Shown in pieces: positions 1 through 7,315 of a DNA stretch of 9,703 nt. Numbering within the stretch: position 1 is the first letter of the stretch; each line of letters starts with the position of its first letter. The stretch covers positions 1,222 through 10,924 of the forward strand of contig DUCW01000221.1 of assembly GCA_012959595.1 (NCBI GenBank), in the 5' to 3' direction. This stretch comes from Gemmatimonadota bacterium. GTDB taxonomy: Bacteria > Gemmatimonadota > Gemmatimonadetes > Longimicrobiales > Gaopeijiaceae. The translations under genes and the position numbers were made by a program. Under the pieces are notes generated by a model. That model was not told the origin of the DNA and ran no database searches. It worked only from the letters and a program-made list of their open reading frames with translations.

Positions 1-1137
1 CCGATTACTGACAAAGCCTATCTCAACCAAAACTGCGGGCATGAGCACGTTAGTGATCACAGCGAACGGGCCTTGCTTCACTCCTCGATCCGGACCTGGA
101 TGCATTGCTCCCAACTGTTTTTGTATGGTCTCGGCCAAACTCGCCGACCATTGTTGATGATTAAGGTTGCGAAGCTCTCTCAATATGAAGCCTAAGTCAG
201 GACTTTCACCGTTGTCTTCCTCTCCCGAATATAAGCGGAGAGGAGCGTTCTCATTAGCAGTCACTCTTTTTTCGTGTTCTGTGCGAGCTTCAGAGAGGAA
301 ATAGGTTTCAAACCCCCGAACAGAAGGACTATTTGGGGCTGCGTTCACGTGAATCGATAAGAAAATGGCAGGACGGTCTTCTTTCCAAAGCATAGCCTGT
401 TCACCTCTCTCCCAAAGCGGTACGAATACATCCCTGTCCCTGGTCATATAGACCTCTATGTTTTCATCCTTTTCCAATTCCCGCACCAATTCTCTGCTGA
501 CAGACAATGCAATATCTTTTTCTCGGCGTCCACCAGAACCCATGGTGCCTGGATCTTTACCTCCATGTCCAGGATCGACTATCACAAGCCGTTTTAGATC
601 AACATCGTTTTCTCTATCATTGACTACATCTATTTCGGGCCGTCGATCAAATACAGGGTATGTTTCTGATTCCAATATTTGTACTTCCTGACTAGCCTCA
701 AGCTTCTTATCTGGACCGGACAATTGGCCACTCGCGATGACGTAACCACCCCCTAGACGTTCAGGAACAAAATCAAGAAAAAATTGAAGAGGAATTTGGA
801 CGAATAGCCCTTCTAGAACTGGGGAATCAACCAACTGAAGGACTTCATCATTCCAGTAGAAAAAAGGGCTATCGAAGAAAAACTGCACCCTCTCTGTTTC
901 ACTTATAGTTGTGCTAAGGCCCTCGCTGTCGATTTCAATCGTCCAACCTATTTCTTCCAGTGCGGTGTGAGTTACTGCCCTGTGCCCACGGGTGTCAACT
1001 ACAGCGATTGAAACAGTATCCCCTCCAGAACCTACTAGGATTAGATGATCTCTTGATTGACCGAGAGATTGCATTGGTTGTAAAAGCAAGGCAAGAACCA
1101 AACAAAAGCCATACATTAACCAAGAAATCACTTTCAT
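1..1137 (-). CDS. N-acetylmuramoyl-L-alanine amidase, LytC/Amidase_3 family (3' end cut by window edge)
   Basis: Zinc hydrolase that cleaves the bond between N-acetylmuramic acid and the L-alanine of the peptide stem, acting on peptidoglycan outside the inner membrane. The frame is open from an ATG at 1137 to the window edge (379 codons seen); probably only a few tens of C-terminal residues are missing. Residues 1-27 form a signal peptide (Lys then a long hydrophobic stretch ending near QSLGQ). Residues about 28-175 are a beta-rich domain, perhaps copper-amine-oxidase-N-like (VQIPLQFFLDFVPERLGGG). The catalytic domain starts near 184: VDPGHGG gives H191, RREKD gives E206, SIHVNA gives H263 and VLVEIGF gives catalytic E372, so the zinc and catalytic set is complete. 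Its ATG overlaps the smpB stop codon (ATGA), suggesting translational coupling. Family assignment is firm; the identity of the N-terminal domain is inferred. Confidence 0.93.
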   Translation of the reverse strand, partial: MKVISWLMYGFCLVLALLLQPMQSLGQSRDHLILVGSGGDTVSIAVVDTRGHRAVTHTALEEIGWTIEIDSEGLSTTISETERVQFFFDSPFFYWNDEVLQLVDSPVLEGLFVQIPLQFFLDFVPERLGGGYVIASGQLSGPDKKLEASQEVQILESETYPVFDRRPEIDVVNDRENDVDLKRLVIVDPGHGGKDPGTMGSGGRREKDIALSVSRELVRELEKDENIEVYMTRDRDVFVPLWERGEQAMLWKEDRPAIFLSIHVNAAPNSPSVRGFETYFLSEARTEHEKRVTANENAPLRLYSGEEDNGESPDLGFILRELRNLNHQQWSASLAETIQKQLGAMHPGPDRGVKQGPFAVITNVLMPAVLVEIGFVSNR

Positions 1138-1598
1138 TTATACCTGGCTACCGCTCTACGAGCTTCCATATCTTGAGTCGCTCTCTTGAGCTTTTCTCGC
1201 TTGTCGTGAAGCTGACGTCCCTTACCTAGACCCAAAGTCAGCTTGGCGTTACCTCGCCGAAAATAAACATCCAACGGTACCAGGGTGAGACCTTTCTCAG
1301 CCGCTTTGGCCGACAAACGACGGATTTCACTCCTGTTCAAAAGAAGTTTACGTTTCCGATCAGAATCCAAATTTGCACGATTTGCCTGAGCATAGGGTGC
1401 TATGTGGAGGCTATATAACCAGACCTCGCCGTCTTCTACTTTCGCAAAAGCATCTCTGAAAGCCACCTGTCCCGCACGTAAGGACTTTACTTCAGGACCT
1501 TTCAAAACAATTCCAGCTTCGTATGTATCTAGGATCTCATATTGATGTAAAGCCTTCCGGTTCCGGCCGACCACCTTCCGAGAGCTAGTCTTACTCAA
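1134..1598 (-). CDS. smpB: SsrA-binding protein SmpB
   Basis: SmpB binds the tRNA-like part of tmRNA and brings it to ribosomes stalled on broken messages, starting trans-translation. The 154-residue product has the usual length and all family landmarks: NRKALHQYEILDTYEAGIVL near residues 13-32, GPEVKSLRAGQ 34-44 (most relatives have T where this has P35), RKRKLLL near 81-87, LVPLDVYF 106-113, and LGLGKGRQLHDKRE 122-135, followed by a basic C-terminal tail that in the family enters the decoding site. The start is a TTG; an in-frame TGA lies two codons upstream, so no longer start exists, and the ribosome binding site is weak. The stop overlaps the amidase ATG by four bases. No tmRNA gene is seen in the window. 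Confidence 0.97.
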   Translation of the reverse strand: MSKTSSRKVVGRNRKALHQYEILDTYEAGIVLKGPEVKSLRAGQVAFRDAFAKVEDGEVWLYSLHIAPYAQANRANLDSDRKRKLLLNRSEIRRLSAKAAEKGLTLVPLDVYFRRGNAKLTLGLGKGRQLHDKREKLKRATQDMEARRAVARYK

Positions 1599-1633
1599 AA
1601 CTCACACATACCAATGAATCTTGAGCGAGACAC

Positions 1634-1665
1634 AAAAAACTGTCACTCAAAAATGCTTGTAGTGA
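1634..1665 (-). terminator. Candidate rho-independent terminator after the sugar dehydrogenase gene
   Basis: Read on the minus strand, TCACT-A-CAA (1665-1657) pairs with TTG-AGTGA (1650-1643), giving eight base pairs with one bulged A and a six-base loop. Three bases later comes a run of six T (1639-1634). It lies between the sugar dehydrogenase stop and the smpB start, where a transcript end would make sense. The stem has only three G-C pairs, so strength is doubtful. Confidence 0.4.
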
Positions 1666-1747
1666 TTTACGGACACCAAACATAGTCCCCTCAACCGTTG
1701 TTTAGATCCTTCTCGCTCCTCGCAGTACTCTTCAACAAGATGTTCTA

Positions 1748-2983
1748 TCAATCATAACTAACAGGTTCCAAACGCATAAGGTGAGTTGGGTCGCCGTCGA
1801 ACCCCCGAGCATCCCCATCTACCGCTAGGTAGATATACCCGTCCGGTCCCTGTCGAACATCCCTTATTCTCCCCACATCCCTTATTAAAGTCTCCTCATT
1901 GACTACATTTCCATCACTCAGAGTAATTCTCTCTAACCTCTGACCACGTAGACCCCCGACGAACATATCTCCCTTCCAGTCGGGAAACTGATTTCCCGTA
2001 TAGACCAACATTCCTGAAATGCCGATAGAGGGCACCCATATGTGTCTTGGCTGCTCAGTGTCATCTTGATGGGTCCCTTCATGTATTCTCAGTCCTGTCC
2101 CATAATTAACACCATAACCAACGACTGGCCAGCCATAGTTTAAGCCAGGTTGCAGCAGGTTCAGCTCGTCTCCCCCTTGAGGGCCATGTTCGTTTAGCCA
2201 AACTTGTCCTGTCTCCGGGTGAACTGCGATTCCTTGTGCATTCCGATGGCCGTAGGTCCAAATTTCCGGAAGAGCTCCTGGCACTGCAACAAAAGGATTG
2301 TCTTCAGGTACTCTGCCGTCATCGTGGAGTCGCACAGTTGTGCCGTTATGAGTTGAAAGATTCTGAGCCGGATGTGCAGTCAAATCACCCTCGGAGGGCC
2401 ACTGTCGATCTCCAATGGTTACAAATAGATATCCGGCCTTGTCGAAAACCATTCTAGCCCCCCACATCGAACTTCTGTCTGTCCCATTACCAGGAGCTAC
2501 GGCAGTAAAGATCTCTTCAACGTCAGTCAGTTGATCATTCTCAAAACGCCCCCTGACAATCGTCAGATTGCCCAAAGGATCAACCCCTTCGCTTCCCGTA
2601 AAGCTCAGATAAAGCATCCGATTATTAGTGAAATCTGGATGTAAAACTACATCTCTAAGGCCAGCCTGTTCTCTCCCGTCCATTGAGACAGCCCCTCGAC
2701 CAAGGGCCAAGATTTCTGGAAGACCCTCAACCGGTTTCTCCAATAAGATTCCATCTCTGACTATTCTTAGACGGCCTGGCCGTTCCGTCACCAGCATATC
2801 ACCGTCTGGAAGAAACTGCATTGCAAATGGATGGACCAATCCTTCTGCAACAGTCACCAATTCAAAGTCATGAAAAGCCGACATGATTGTAGACTCACTG
2901 TAACCAGTCTCGATTTCTCCACCTAGACATCCCCAGACCACCAGTACAACTAATAAACTTATTGCTCTCATAGTTACTTTCAT
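1748..2983 (-). CDS. PQQ-dependent sugar dehydrogenase (soluble glucose/sorbosone dehydrogenase family)
   Basis: Predicted periplasmic or lipid-anchored quinoprotein that oxidises aldose sugars using pyrroloquinoline quinone; the substrate cannot be read from sequence. The 411 residues fit the six-bladed propeller family represented by E. coli YliI. Visible family blocks are HPFAMQFLPDGDMLVTERPG near 51-70, GLRDVVLHPDF 108-118, ARMVFDKAGYLFVTIGDR 176-193, IWTYGHRNAQGIAVHPETG 241-259, WLNEHGPQGGDELN 262-275, LNYGWP 281-286, PSIGISGMLVYTG 318-330 and a closing GPDGYIYLAVDG 379-390. Residues 1-18 are hydrophobic and followed by C19 (VVWGC), a lipobox-like sequence with an unusual Trp at -2, so the protein may be a lipoprotein or simply secreted. 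The start at 2983 has an AAGG about 11 bases upstream; Met5 is an alternative. No PQQ synthesis gene is nearby. Confidence 0.9.
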   Translation of the reverse strand: MKVTMRAISLLVVLVVWGCLGGEIETGYSESTIMSAFHDFELVTVAEGLVHPFAMQFLPDGDMLVTERPGRLRIVRDGILLEKPVEGLPEILALGRGAVSMDGREQAGLRDVVLHPDFTNNRMLYLSFTGSEGVDPLGNLTIVRGRFENDQLTDVEEIFTAVAPGNGTDRSSMWGARMVFDKAGYLFVTIGDRQWPSEGDLTAHPAQNLSTHNGTTVRLHDDGRVPEDNPFVAVPGALPEIWTYGHRNAQGIAVHPETGQVWLNEHGPQGGDELNLLQPGLNYGWPVVGYGVNYGTGLRIHEGTHQDDTEQPRHIWVPSIGISGMLVYTGNQFPDWKGDMFVGGLRGQRLERITLSDGNVVNEETLIRDVGRIRDVRQGPDGYIYLAVDGDARGFDGDPTHLMRLEPVSYD

Positions 2984-3054
2984 CAGTAAAAAGACCTTTA
3001 TACCTATAAATTCAGTTCAAATTTCTACAATCAACCAGCCAGCCTCGCTATAGT

Positions 3055-3483
3055 TTAACTTTCGTCGTCGTCCTCAAATGAAATTTCCCCTGAAATTCGT
3101 AATTTTTCTGGAAGAACTGATCCTTCTTCTTCCATTTTTTTTGAACCTTTAAATAATTCTCCGAATTCTTGACTCGTCCCTTCGATAGCCTTTTGGCTCG
3201 ATTCAACGATATCCTTCACAAGTCGAATCTGGGATTCGATGCCATCCCGTAAGTCCTCTATCCGCGTCTCTAATGTGAGATTTTGACCCGTGAGACTGTC
3301 TTGTGCCGACTCACGAACTTCTTTGGCTTTTCGCTTTATCCTTTCCTGAATCTCCGCCCCAGTCCGTGGAGCCAAGAGAAGAGCCATTCCTGCACCCAAC
3401 AAAGCTCCTAGGACAAAGGATCCGACGCCCAATCCACTAGGGGTTTCCACACCTTTATCAGACGAACCTTGTTCATTATCCAT
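3055..3483 (-). CDS. YtxH-like small membrane-anchored protein
   Basis: A 142-residue protein of unknown exact function. Residues about 17-38 form one Gly/Ala/Leu-rich membrane segment running into LLLAPRTGAEIQERI, the signature of the YtxH family (glycine-rich helix, then LAP, then a Gly and a basic amphipathic helix). Residues about 40-115 are highly charged and probably helical or coiled-coil, and the last 25 are acidic, ending EDDDES. The start is well supported: GAGGAG lies seven bases before the ATG. Family members are often linked to general stress, but that is family lore, not shown here. It sits 84 bases after pgi and 71 bases before the sugar dehydrogenase on the same strand, so co-transcription is possible but not demonstrated. 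Confidence 0.82.
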   Translation of the reverse strand: MDNEQGSSDKGVETPSGLGVGSFVLGALLGAGMALLLAPRTGAEIQERIKRKAKEVRESAQDSLTGQNLTLETRIEDLRDGIESQIRLVKDIVESSQKAIEGTSQEFGELFKGSKKMEEEGSVLPEKLRISGEISFEDDDES

Positions 3484-3567
3484 TTTCTAGCTCCTCTTCT
3501 CACTGTTTATCAGCCGCAAGCATTGTAAGAAACCTACAAAAGAATAGATATGAAGCATTCTTCAAAC

Positions 3568-4974
3568 CTAATCGTCACAGATATTTCCTATTCTCCACCG
3601 CGAATCTCTTTGCAAAATATCTGAATAGCTAGTCTCTTCGCGATCTAGGAAGGCAAAGGTTAACAGCTTACCTAACTCAACCCCAGGCTGATCCAAAGCA
3701 TTTATCTGATATAAATCACCTGCATATACCGTAGCTATCATAAACAACATCAACAATTCACCCATGACTTCTTCATCCAGCTTCCCTAGTTCTAGAGTCA
3801 TGGTCGGACGATTTTTTCTTCTTAAAGATTCTACGGTGGCTTGATGCTCAAGGTTGAGAAGCTCTCCTATCCCCCGTTCCGATAAACATTGAAACAGGTC
3901 TGGATCTAATGTTTCGACAGGTATCTTCACATCACTGCCATGATCTCTCAAAGTCAGGAAAAGGATAATCTTATTTTCGGGACCTTCCGCAAACAGCTGC
4001 AGTTGCGAATGTTGATCTCCTGCACCTTGAGCCGTCAGCAGCGTAGGCCCGCTATTCACTAGTTCACCCAAAGAATTCCGCGCTTTCCCCAAAGATTCAG
4101 ACCAAAGCTGTTGAAACCAGAGAGAAAATTTCTGAAGACGATCACAGTACGGCATCAATACATGCACATTCCTATTCTGCTCAACGTCCGCCGTATAAAG
4201 AAGAGTACTAATCATGCCAGCCTTGTTATTCTCTAAAACTGGTGTTTTACATTGATCTTTAGCAGTCGTCGCACCTTTTATAATGTGCCTGACGTCCAAG
4301 CCAACTAGAGCCCCTAGAAATAAACTGGCTGGAGATAGAACGGAGAAACGACCTCCTACTTCAGGTGGAACTTCTAGGCTGGGGATTTCTTTGGCCTCAG
4401 CTATTGAACGAAGTACTCCTACGGATGGATCTGTTGTGAAAAGAAAATGTTCGGGCACCTTGTCCGAACCCATTTCCTCCCTAACTAAATCCTCAATGAT
4501 TGCATAAAGAGCCAGTGTCTCAGCAGTAGATCCAGACTTGCTTACCACGTTAAAAAACGTGCTCTCGATGTCTATAATCTCCAATAATTCACGTGTACTC
4601 ACTGGATCTAGATTGTCGAGAAAGTAAACCTTCGGACAATGCCGGCGTGACTTATCATCCTTCAAATTCCAGGATTCTCCCAGAAGAGCCTGACACACCG
4701 CCTGAACGCCGAGAGAAGAGCCGCCTATCCCAACGACAACTACTGTACCAAAACGTTCCCTGTACTTTTCAGCCAATGCTTCAATATGGTTCAAGTTGCT
4801 ACGGGTATTATCCAGGTCTAGAAAACCCATGCCATTTGAAATCGATACTTCTTTAATTGCCTTATGCGTCAGTTGGAATTTTTGAGCCAAATCTGCTTTC
4901 AATCTCTCGGGTTCAATTCCGTTGACCTCCAAATTTACAGCCAACATTTCTGCATAATCTAAGACAGTACTCAT
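3568..4974 (-). CDS. pgi: Glucose-6-phosphate isomerase
   Basis: Cytoplasmic glycolytic and gluconeogenic enzyme interconverting glucose 6-phosphate and fructose 6-phosphate. At 468 residues it belongs to the shorter bacterial type rather than the ~550-residue E. coli type. SIS-domain motifs are intact: VVVVGIGGSSLG near 78-89, VSKSGSTAETLALY 144-157, EVGGRFSVLSP 205-215, WSESLGK 291-297, GAGDQHSQLQLFAEGP 317-332 and INALDQPGVELGK 424-436. By homology the active-site residues are R209, E293, H322 and K436. The second PGI signature has Leu where the classical pattern has Phe/Tyr before DQ, which I regard as a clade feature, not a defect. The ATG overlaps the stop of the upstream hydrolase (ATGA), so translation is probably coupled; pyk lies just upstream in the same operon. 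Confidence 0.97.
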   Translation of the reverse strand: MSTVLDYAEMLAVNLEVNGIEPERLKADLAQKFQLTHKAIKEVSISNGMGFLDLDNTRSNLNHIEALAEKYRERFGTVVVVGIGGSSLGVQAVCQALLGESWNLKDDKSRRHCPKVYFLDNLDPVSTRELLEIIDIESTFFNVVSKSGSTAETLALYAIIEDLVREEMGSDKVPEHFLFTTDPSVGVLRSIAEAKEIPSLEVPPEVGGRFSVLSPASLFLGALVGLDVRHIIKGATTAKDQCKTPVLENNKAGMISTLLYTADVEQNRNVHVLMPYCDRLQKFSLWFQQLWSESLGKARNSLGELVNSGPTLLTAQGAGDQHSQLQLFAEGPENKIILFLTLRDHGSDVKIPVETLDPDLFQCLSERGIGELLNLEHQATVESLRRKNRPTMTLELGKLDEEVMGELLMLFMIATVYAGDLYQINALDQPGVELGKLLTFAFLDREETSYSDILQRDSRWRIGNICDD

Positions 4975-5753
4975 TCTGGAATCTCCACACTTAATCCATC
5001 ATAGGCAGGACGCACGTTAGCGGGTAGATTTTCGATCAACTCTCGGTGTGTGACCTTATGACTTATGTGGGTAAGAAAAGTGTTTTGTGCTCCAACTAAA
5101 CCAGCGGCTTCAATTGCCTCTTCAACATTGAAATGTGTCGGATGTGGACGACCAAACCAAAGAGCGTTGAGTACCAGGACACTAACCCCCTGAAGGACCT
5201 CTAAGGCTTCATCTGGCAGTGATTTTCCATCGGTTACATATCCTAAGTTTCCCACACGGAATCCATAGGAATCTTGAGGTCCATGTGGAACAGAAACGGG
5301 AGAAAACTGTTGACCTAAGATCTTAAAGGAAGTTTGAGGATGGAATGGAAATAATTCAATCCGTGGTTTAATAGTACCCCTCGGAGGTTGGTAATTGTCG
5401 TCAAAAATATAACCAAATCGGGTTCTAAACTGATTCTCGTATACATCGGGCACATAAGCTGGAATATGAGGTCGATCCCTTGTAGTAAAAGCCCGCAAAT
5501 CATCTATTCCATGACAATGATCTGCATGATCATGAGTGAACCACGCCGCATCGACTCTAGTTGTTCGTGTTGCCAACAACTGTATCCTCAGTTCTGGAGG
5601 GGCATCTATGAGTAAATTCCCTTCTTCCAGTTCCAATAAAGCACCGTGTCGGGAGCGGTTATCAGCCGGGTCATCTGATACGCACGCACGGCAATCACAC
5701 CCCACAACAGGAACTCCGAAAGAAGTCCCTGTCCCAAGGAATGTTAGTTTCAT
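4971..5753 (-). CDS. PhnP-like metallo-beta-lactamase-fold hydrolase
   Basis: Predicted cytoplasmic metal-dependent phosphodiesterase-type hydrolase of 260 residues. It starts with the PhnP-family opening LTFLGTGTSFGVPVVGCDCRAC; C19, C21 and C24 match the structural zinc cysteines of E. coli PhnP. The metal motif THDHADH spans 73-79, followed by GIDDLRAF. Later ligands by alignment are H157 (SVPHGPQ), D175 (YVTDGKSLP) and H229 (FLTHISH). E. coli PhnP opens cyclic ribose phosphates in the C-P lyase pathway, but no phn gene is present here, so the substrate is unknown. It starts five bases after the pyk stop and overlaps pgi by four bases, which points to a role alongside glycolysis or in metabolite repair; that is inference only. 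A distant relative such as an RNase Z-like enzyme is less likely because of the cysteine cluster. Confidence 0.88.
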   Translation of the reverse strand: MKLTFLGTGTSFGVPVVGCDCRACVSDDPADNRSRHGALLELEEGNLLIDAPPELRIQLLATRTTRVDAAWFTHDHADHCHGIDDLRAFTTRDRPHIPAYVPDVYENQFRTRFGYIFDDNYQPPRGTIKPRIELFPFHPQTSFKILGQQFSPVSVPHGPQDSYGFRVGNLGYVTDGKSLPDEALEVLQGVSVLVLNALWFGRPHPTHFNVEEAIEAAGLVGAQNTFLTHISHKVTHRELIENLPANVRPAYDGLSVEIPE

Positions 5754-5758
5754 TGGTT

Positions 5759-7177
5759 TTAAAGAACCTCGACCAGCATGGTATTAGTAGTTCCTGAGAT
5801 ATTAAAAGGAACACCGGCAGTTATCACAATCGAATCGCCTGACACACCTAAATTCTTTTCAAGAACAACATTTTTACCAAACTGGGAAAGTGCTTCATAA
5901 CTAACCTCTACACCTTCGGCAAGAATTGGGTAAACCCCCCAGACTGCAGCAAGTTGCCTACAGGTATAGCTGTCAGTACAAACAGCAAACAGCGGTGCCT
6001 TGGGGCGATAACTCGAGACCAATCTCGCCGAAAAACCACTATGGGTAATCACAATAACCGCTGGAACTTTCAGCTGTCTTGCGACCTCTACCGTAGCCGA
6101 AGCAACAGCATGCTCCCTCGGTGTCGCTCCTCCTCGCTCGTGAGTTCCCGAAAAAGTTGCATAAAATGGACCCTGGTCAAGGAAACCACTGCACTCAACG
6201 TCTTGAATAATTGAAACCATAGCTTCTAATGCTTTAGTCGGATGCTGCCCGATTGCAGTCTCTCCGGACAGCATCACGGCATCCGAACCGTCCAGTATGG
6301 CGTTAGCTACATCTGAGACCTCAGCCCTTGTTGGTCTAGGATTGTCGATCATCGATCCTAGCATCTGTGTAGCGGTAATAACTGGGCGTGCAACAAAATT
6401 TCCCCAACGAATTATTCGCTTCTGAGCCCTAGGGACTCTCTCAAAAGGCAACTCTACACCCAAATCTCCCCGGGCTACCATGAGAGCATCTGCAGCATTT
6501 ACTATCCCAGCTAAGCCTTCCATAGCCTTCGCTTTCTCGATTTTTGCAACAATAAGAGTTTTCCCAGAAATCTTATCCTTAAGGCGAAGAACGTCAGTCG
6601 CACTTAGCACAAATGAAAGTCCTATATATTCCACATCTTTCCCCAATGCGAACTCGAGGTCGACCAAATCTTTTTCCGTCAATGAAGAGGCCTCAACGCT
6701 AACGTTCGGTATATTGACCCCTTTACCTTCAGTAAGTACCCCTCCACGTACAACCTCAAACACTGCCATGGATTCTACACAATCAACAAAAGAGAGCTCC
6801 AATGCCCCGTCATCCAGTAGAACCGGATCTCCTGGTGTCAGTGCTTCGAACCACTCAAAAGATGTCACCGATATGTCAGAGGTATGTTCGGAGGACTCCT
6901 TCGCAATCGTAACAGTCTGACCAGATTCGAGGACTATTGGTTCATTCAAACCACAGACACGAACCTTAGGACCGGCAAGATCCACTAGTATCCCAAGATT
7001 TCTTCCTAATTCCTCAGCAGTGCGACGGAGACATGCTATCGTTTCGGCATGTGTTTCATGATCCCCATGTGACATATTGATACGTGCTATGTCCATCCCA
7101 CCGTCGATCAAGGCATGAATGGCTGAGGTCGACGAAGTCGAGGGGCCTATTGTGCATACGATTTTTGTACGACGCAT
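5759..7177 (-). CDS. pyk: Pyruvate kinase
   Basis: Cytoplasmic enzyme converting phosphoenolpyruvate and ADP to pyruvate and ATP. The 472-residue length is standard, without the extra C-terminal PEP-utiliser domain found in some Firmicutes. Motifs: RRTKIVCTIGPST at 2-14, ARINMSHGDH 31-40, DLAGPKVR 66-73, IVAKIEKAKAMEGL 209-222 (catalytic K212, metal ligand E214), ARGDLGVE 235-242 (D238), ITATQML 267-273 (T270), RPTRAEVSDVANA 281-293 and VMLSGETA 301-308. The B domain spans roughly 70-170 and the C domain starts near 350. K71 sits where potassium-dependent enzymes have Glu, which predicts a potassium-independent enzyme. G274 replaces the usual Glu or Asp after TQML. The ATG at 7177 has AGGA four bases upstream. 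It is the first gene of the pyk-hydrolase-pgi run. Confidence 0.97.
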   Translation of the reverse strand: MRRTKIVCTIGPSTSSTSAIHALIDGGMDIARINMSHGDHETHAETIACLRRTAEELGRNLGILVDLAGPKVRVCGLNEPIVLESGQTVTIAKESSEHTSDISVTSFEWFEALTPGDPVLLDDGALELSFVDCVESMAVFEVVRGGVLTEGKGVNIPNVSVEASSLTEKDLVDLEFALGKDVEYIGLSFVLSATDVLRLKDKISGKTLIVAKIEKAKAMEGLAGIVNAADALMVARGDLGVELPFERVPRAQKRIIRWGNFVARPVITATQMLGSMIDNPRPTRAEVSDVANAILDGSDAVMLSGETAIGQHPTKALEAMVSIIQDVECSGFLDQGPFYATFSGTHERGGATPREHAVASATVEVARQLKVPAVIVITHSGFSARLVSSYRPKAPLFAVCTDSYTCRQLAAVWGVYPILAEGVEVSYEALSQFGKNVVLEKNLGVSGDSIVITAGVPFNISGTTNTMLVEVL

Positions 7178-7205
7178 CCGTTCCTGACTAGATTTTGAGT
7201 TAGAT

Positions 7206-7214
7206 TGATATAAT
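7206..7214 (+). promoter_or_regulatory. Extended -10 promoter element for the RNase D gene
   Basis: The sequence TGATATAAT is a perfect extended -10 (TGn plus TATAAT). A weak -35 candidate, CTGACT (7184-7189, four of six matches), lies 19 bases upstream. A start of transcription near 7221 would give a leader of about 95 bases before the chosen ATG at 7316. The element lies in the divergent gap between pyk and the RNase D gene. No equally good element was seen for pyk on the other strand. Confidence 0.5.
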
Positions 7215-7315
7215 GAATATTGACCCTAAAGCTGGACCCACAGAGTGACTGGAGCAAGCCTAGACGGATCATTGTTACTTGCGTTCCCGCCCTGGAAAGG
7301 CCAACCTGCAGTACA

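Noticed and set aside
458..691. Plus-strand open frame opposite the amidase, and similar frames opposite pgi, pyk and other genes
   Set aside because: These lie antisense to or out of frame with strongly recognised genes, and their translations show no domain pattern.
3551..3564. Small hairpin TGAAG-CATT-CTTCA after pgi as a terminator
   Set aside because: The stem is only five A/T-rich pairs and no clean T run follows on the minus strand.
7220..7315. Longer RNase D start at TTG 7220
   Set aside because: The extra 32 residues lack family similarity, the TTG sits at about the predicted transcription start, and MSVQLIDNQ at 7316 matches the normal N-terminus.
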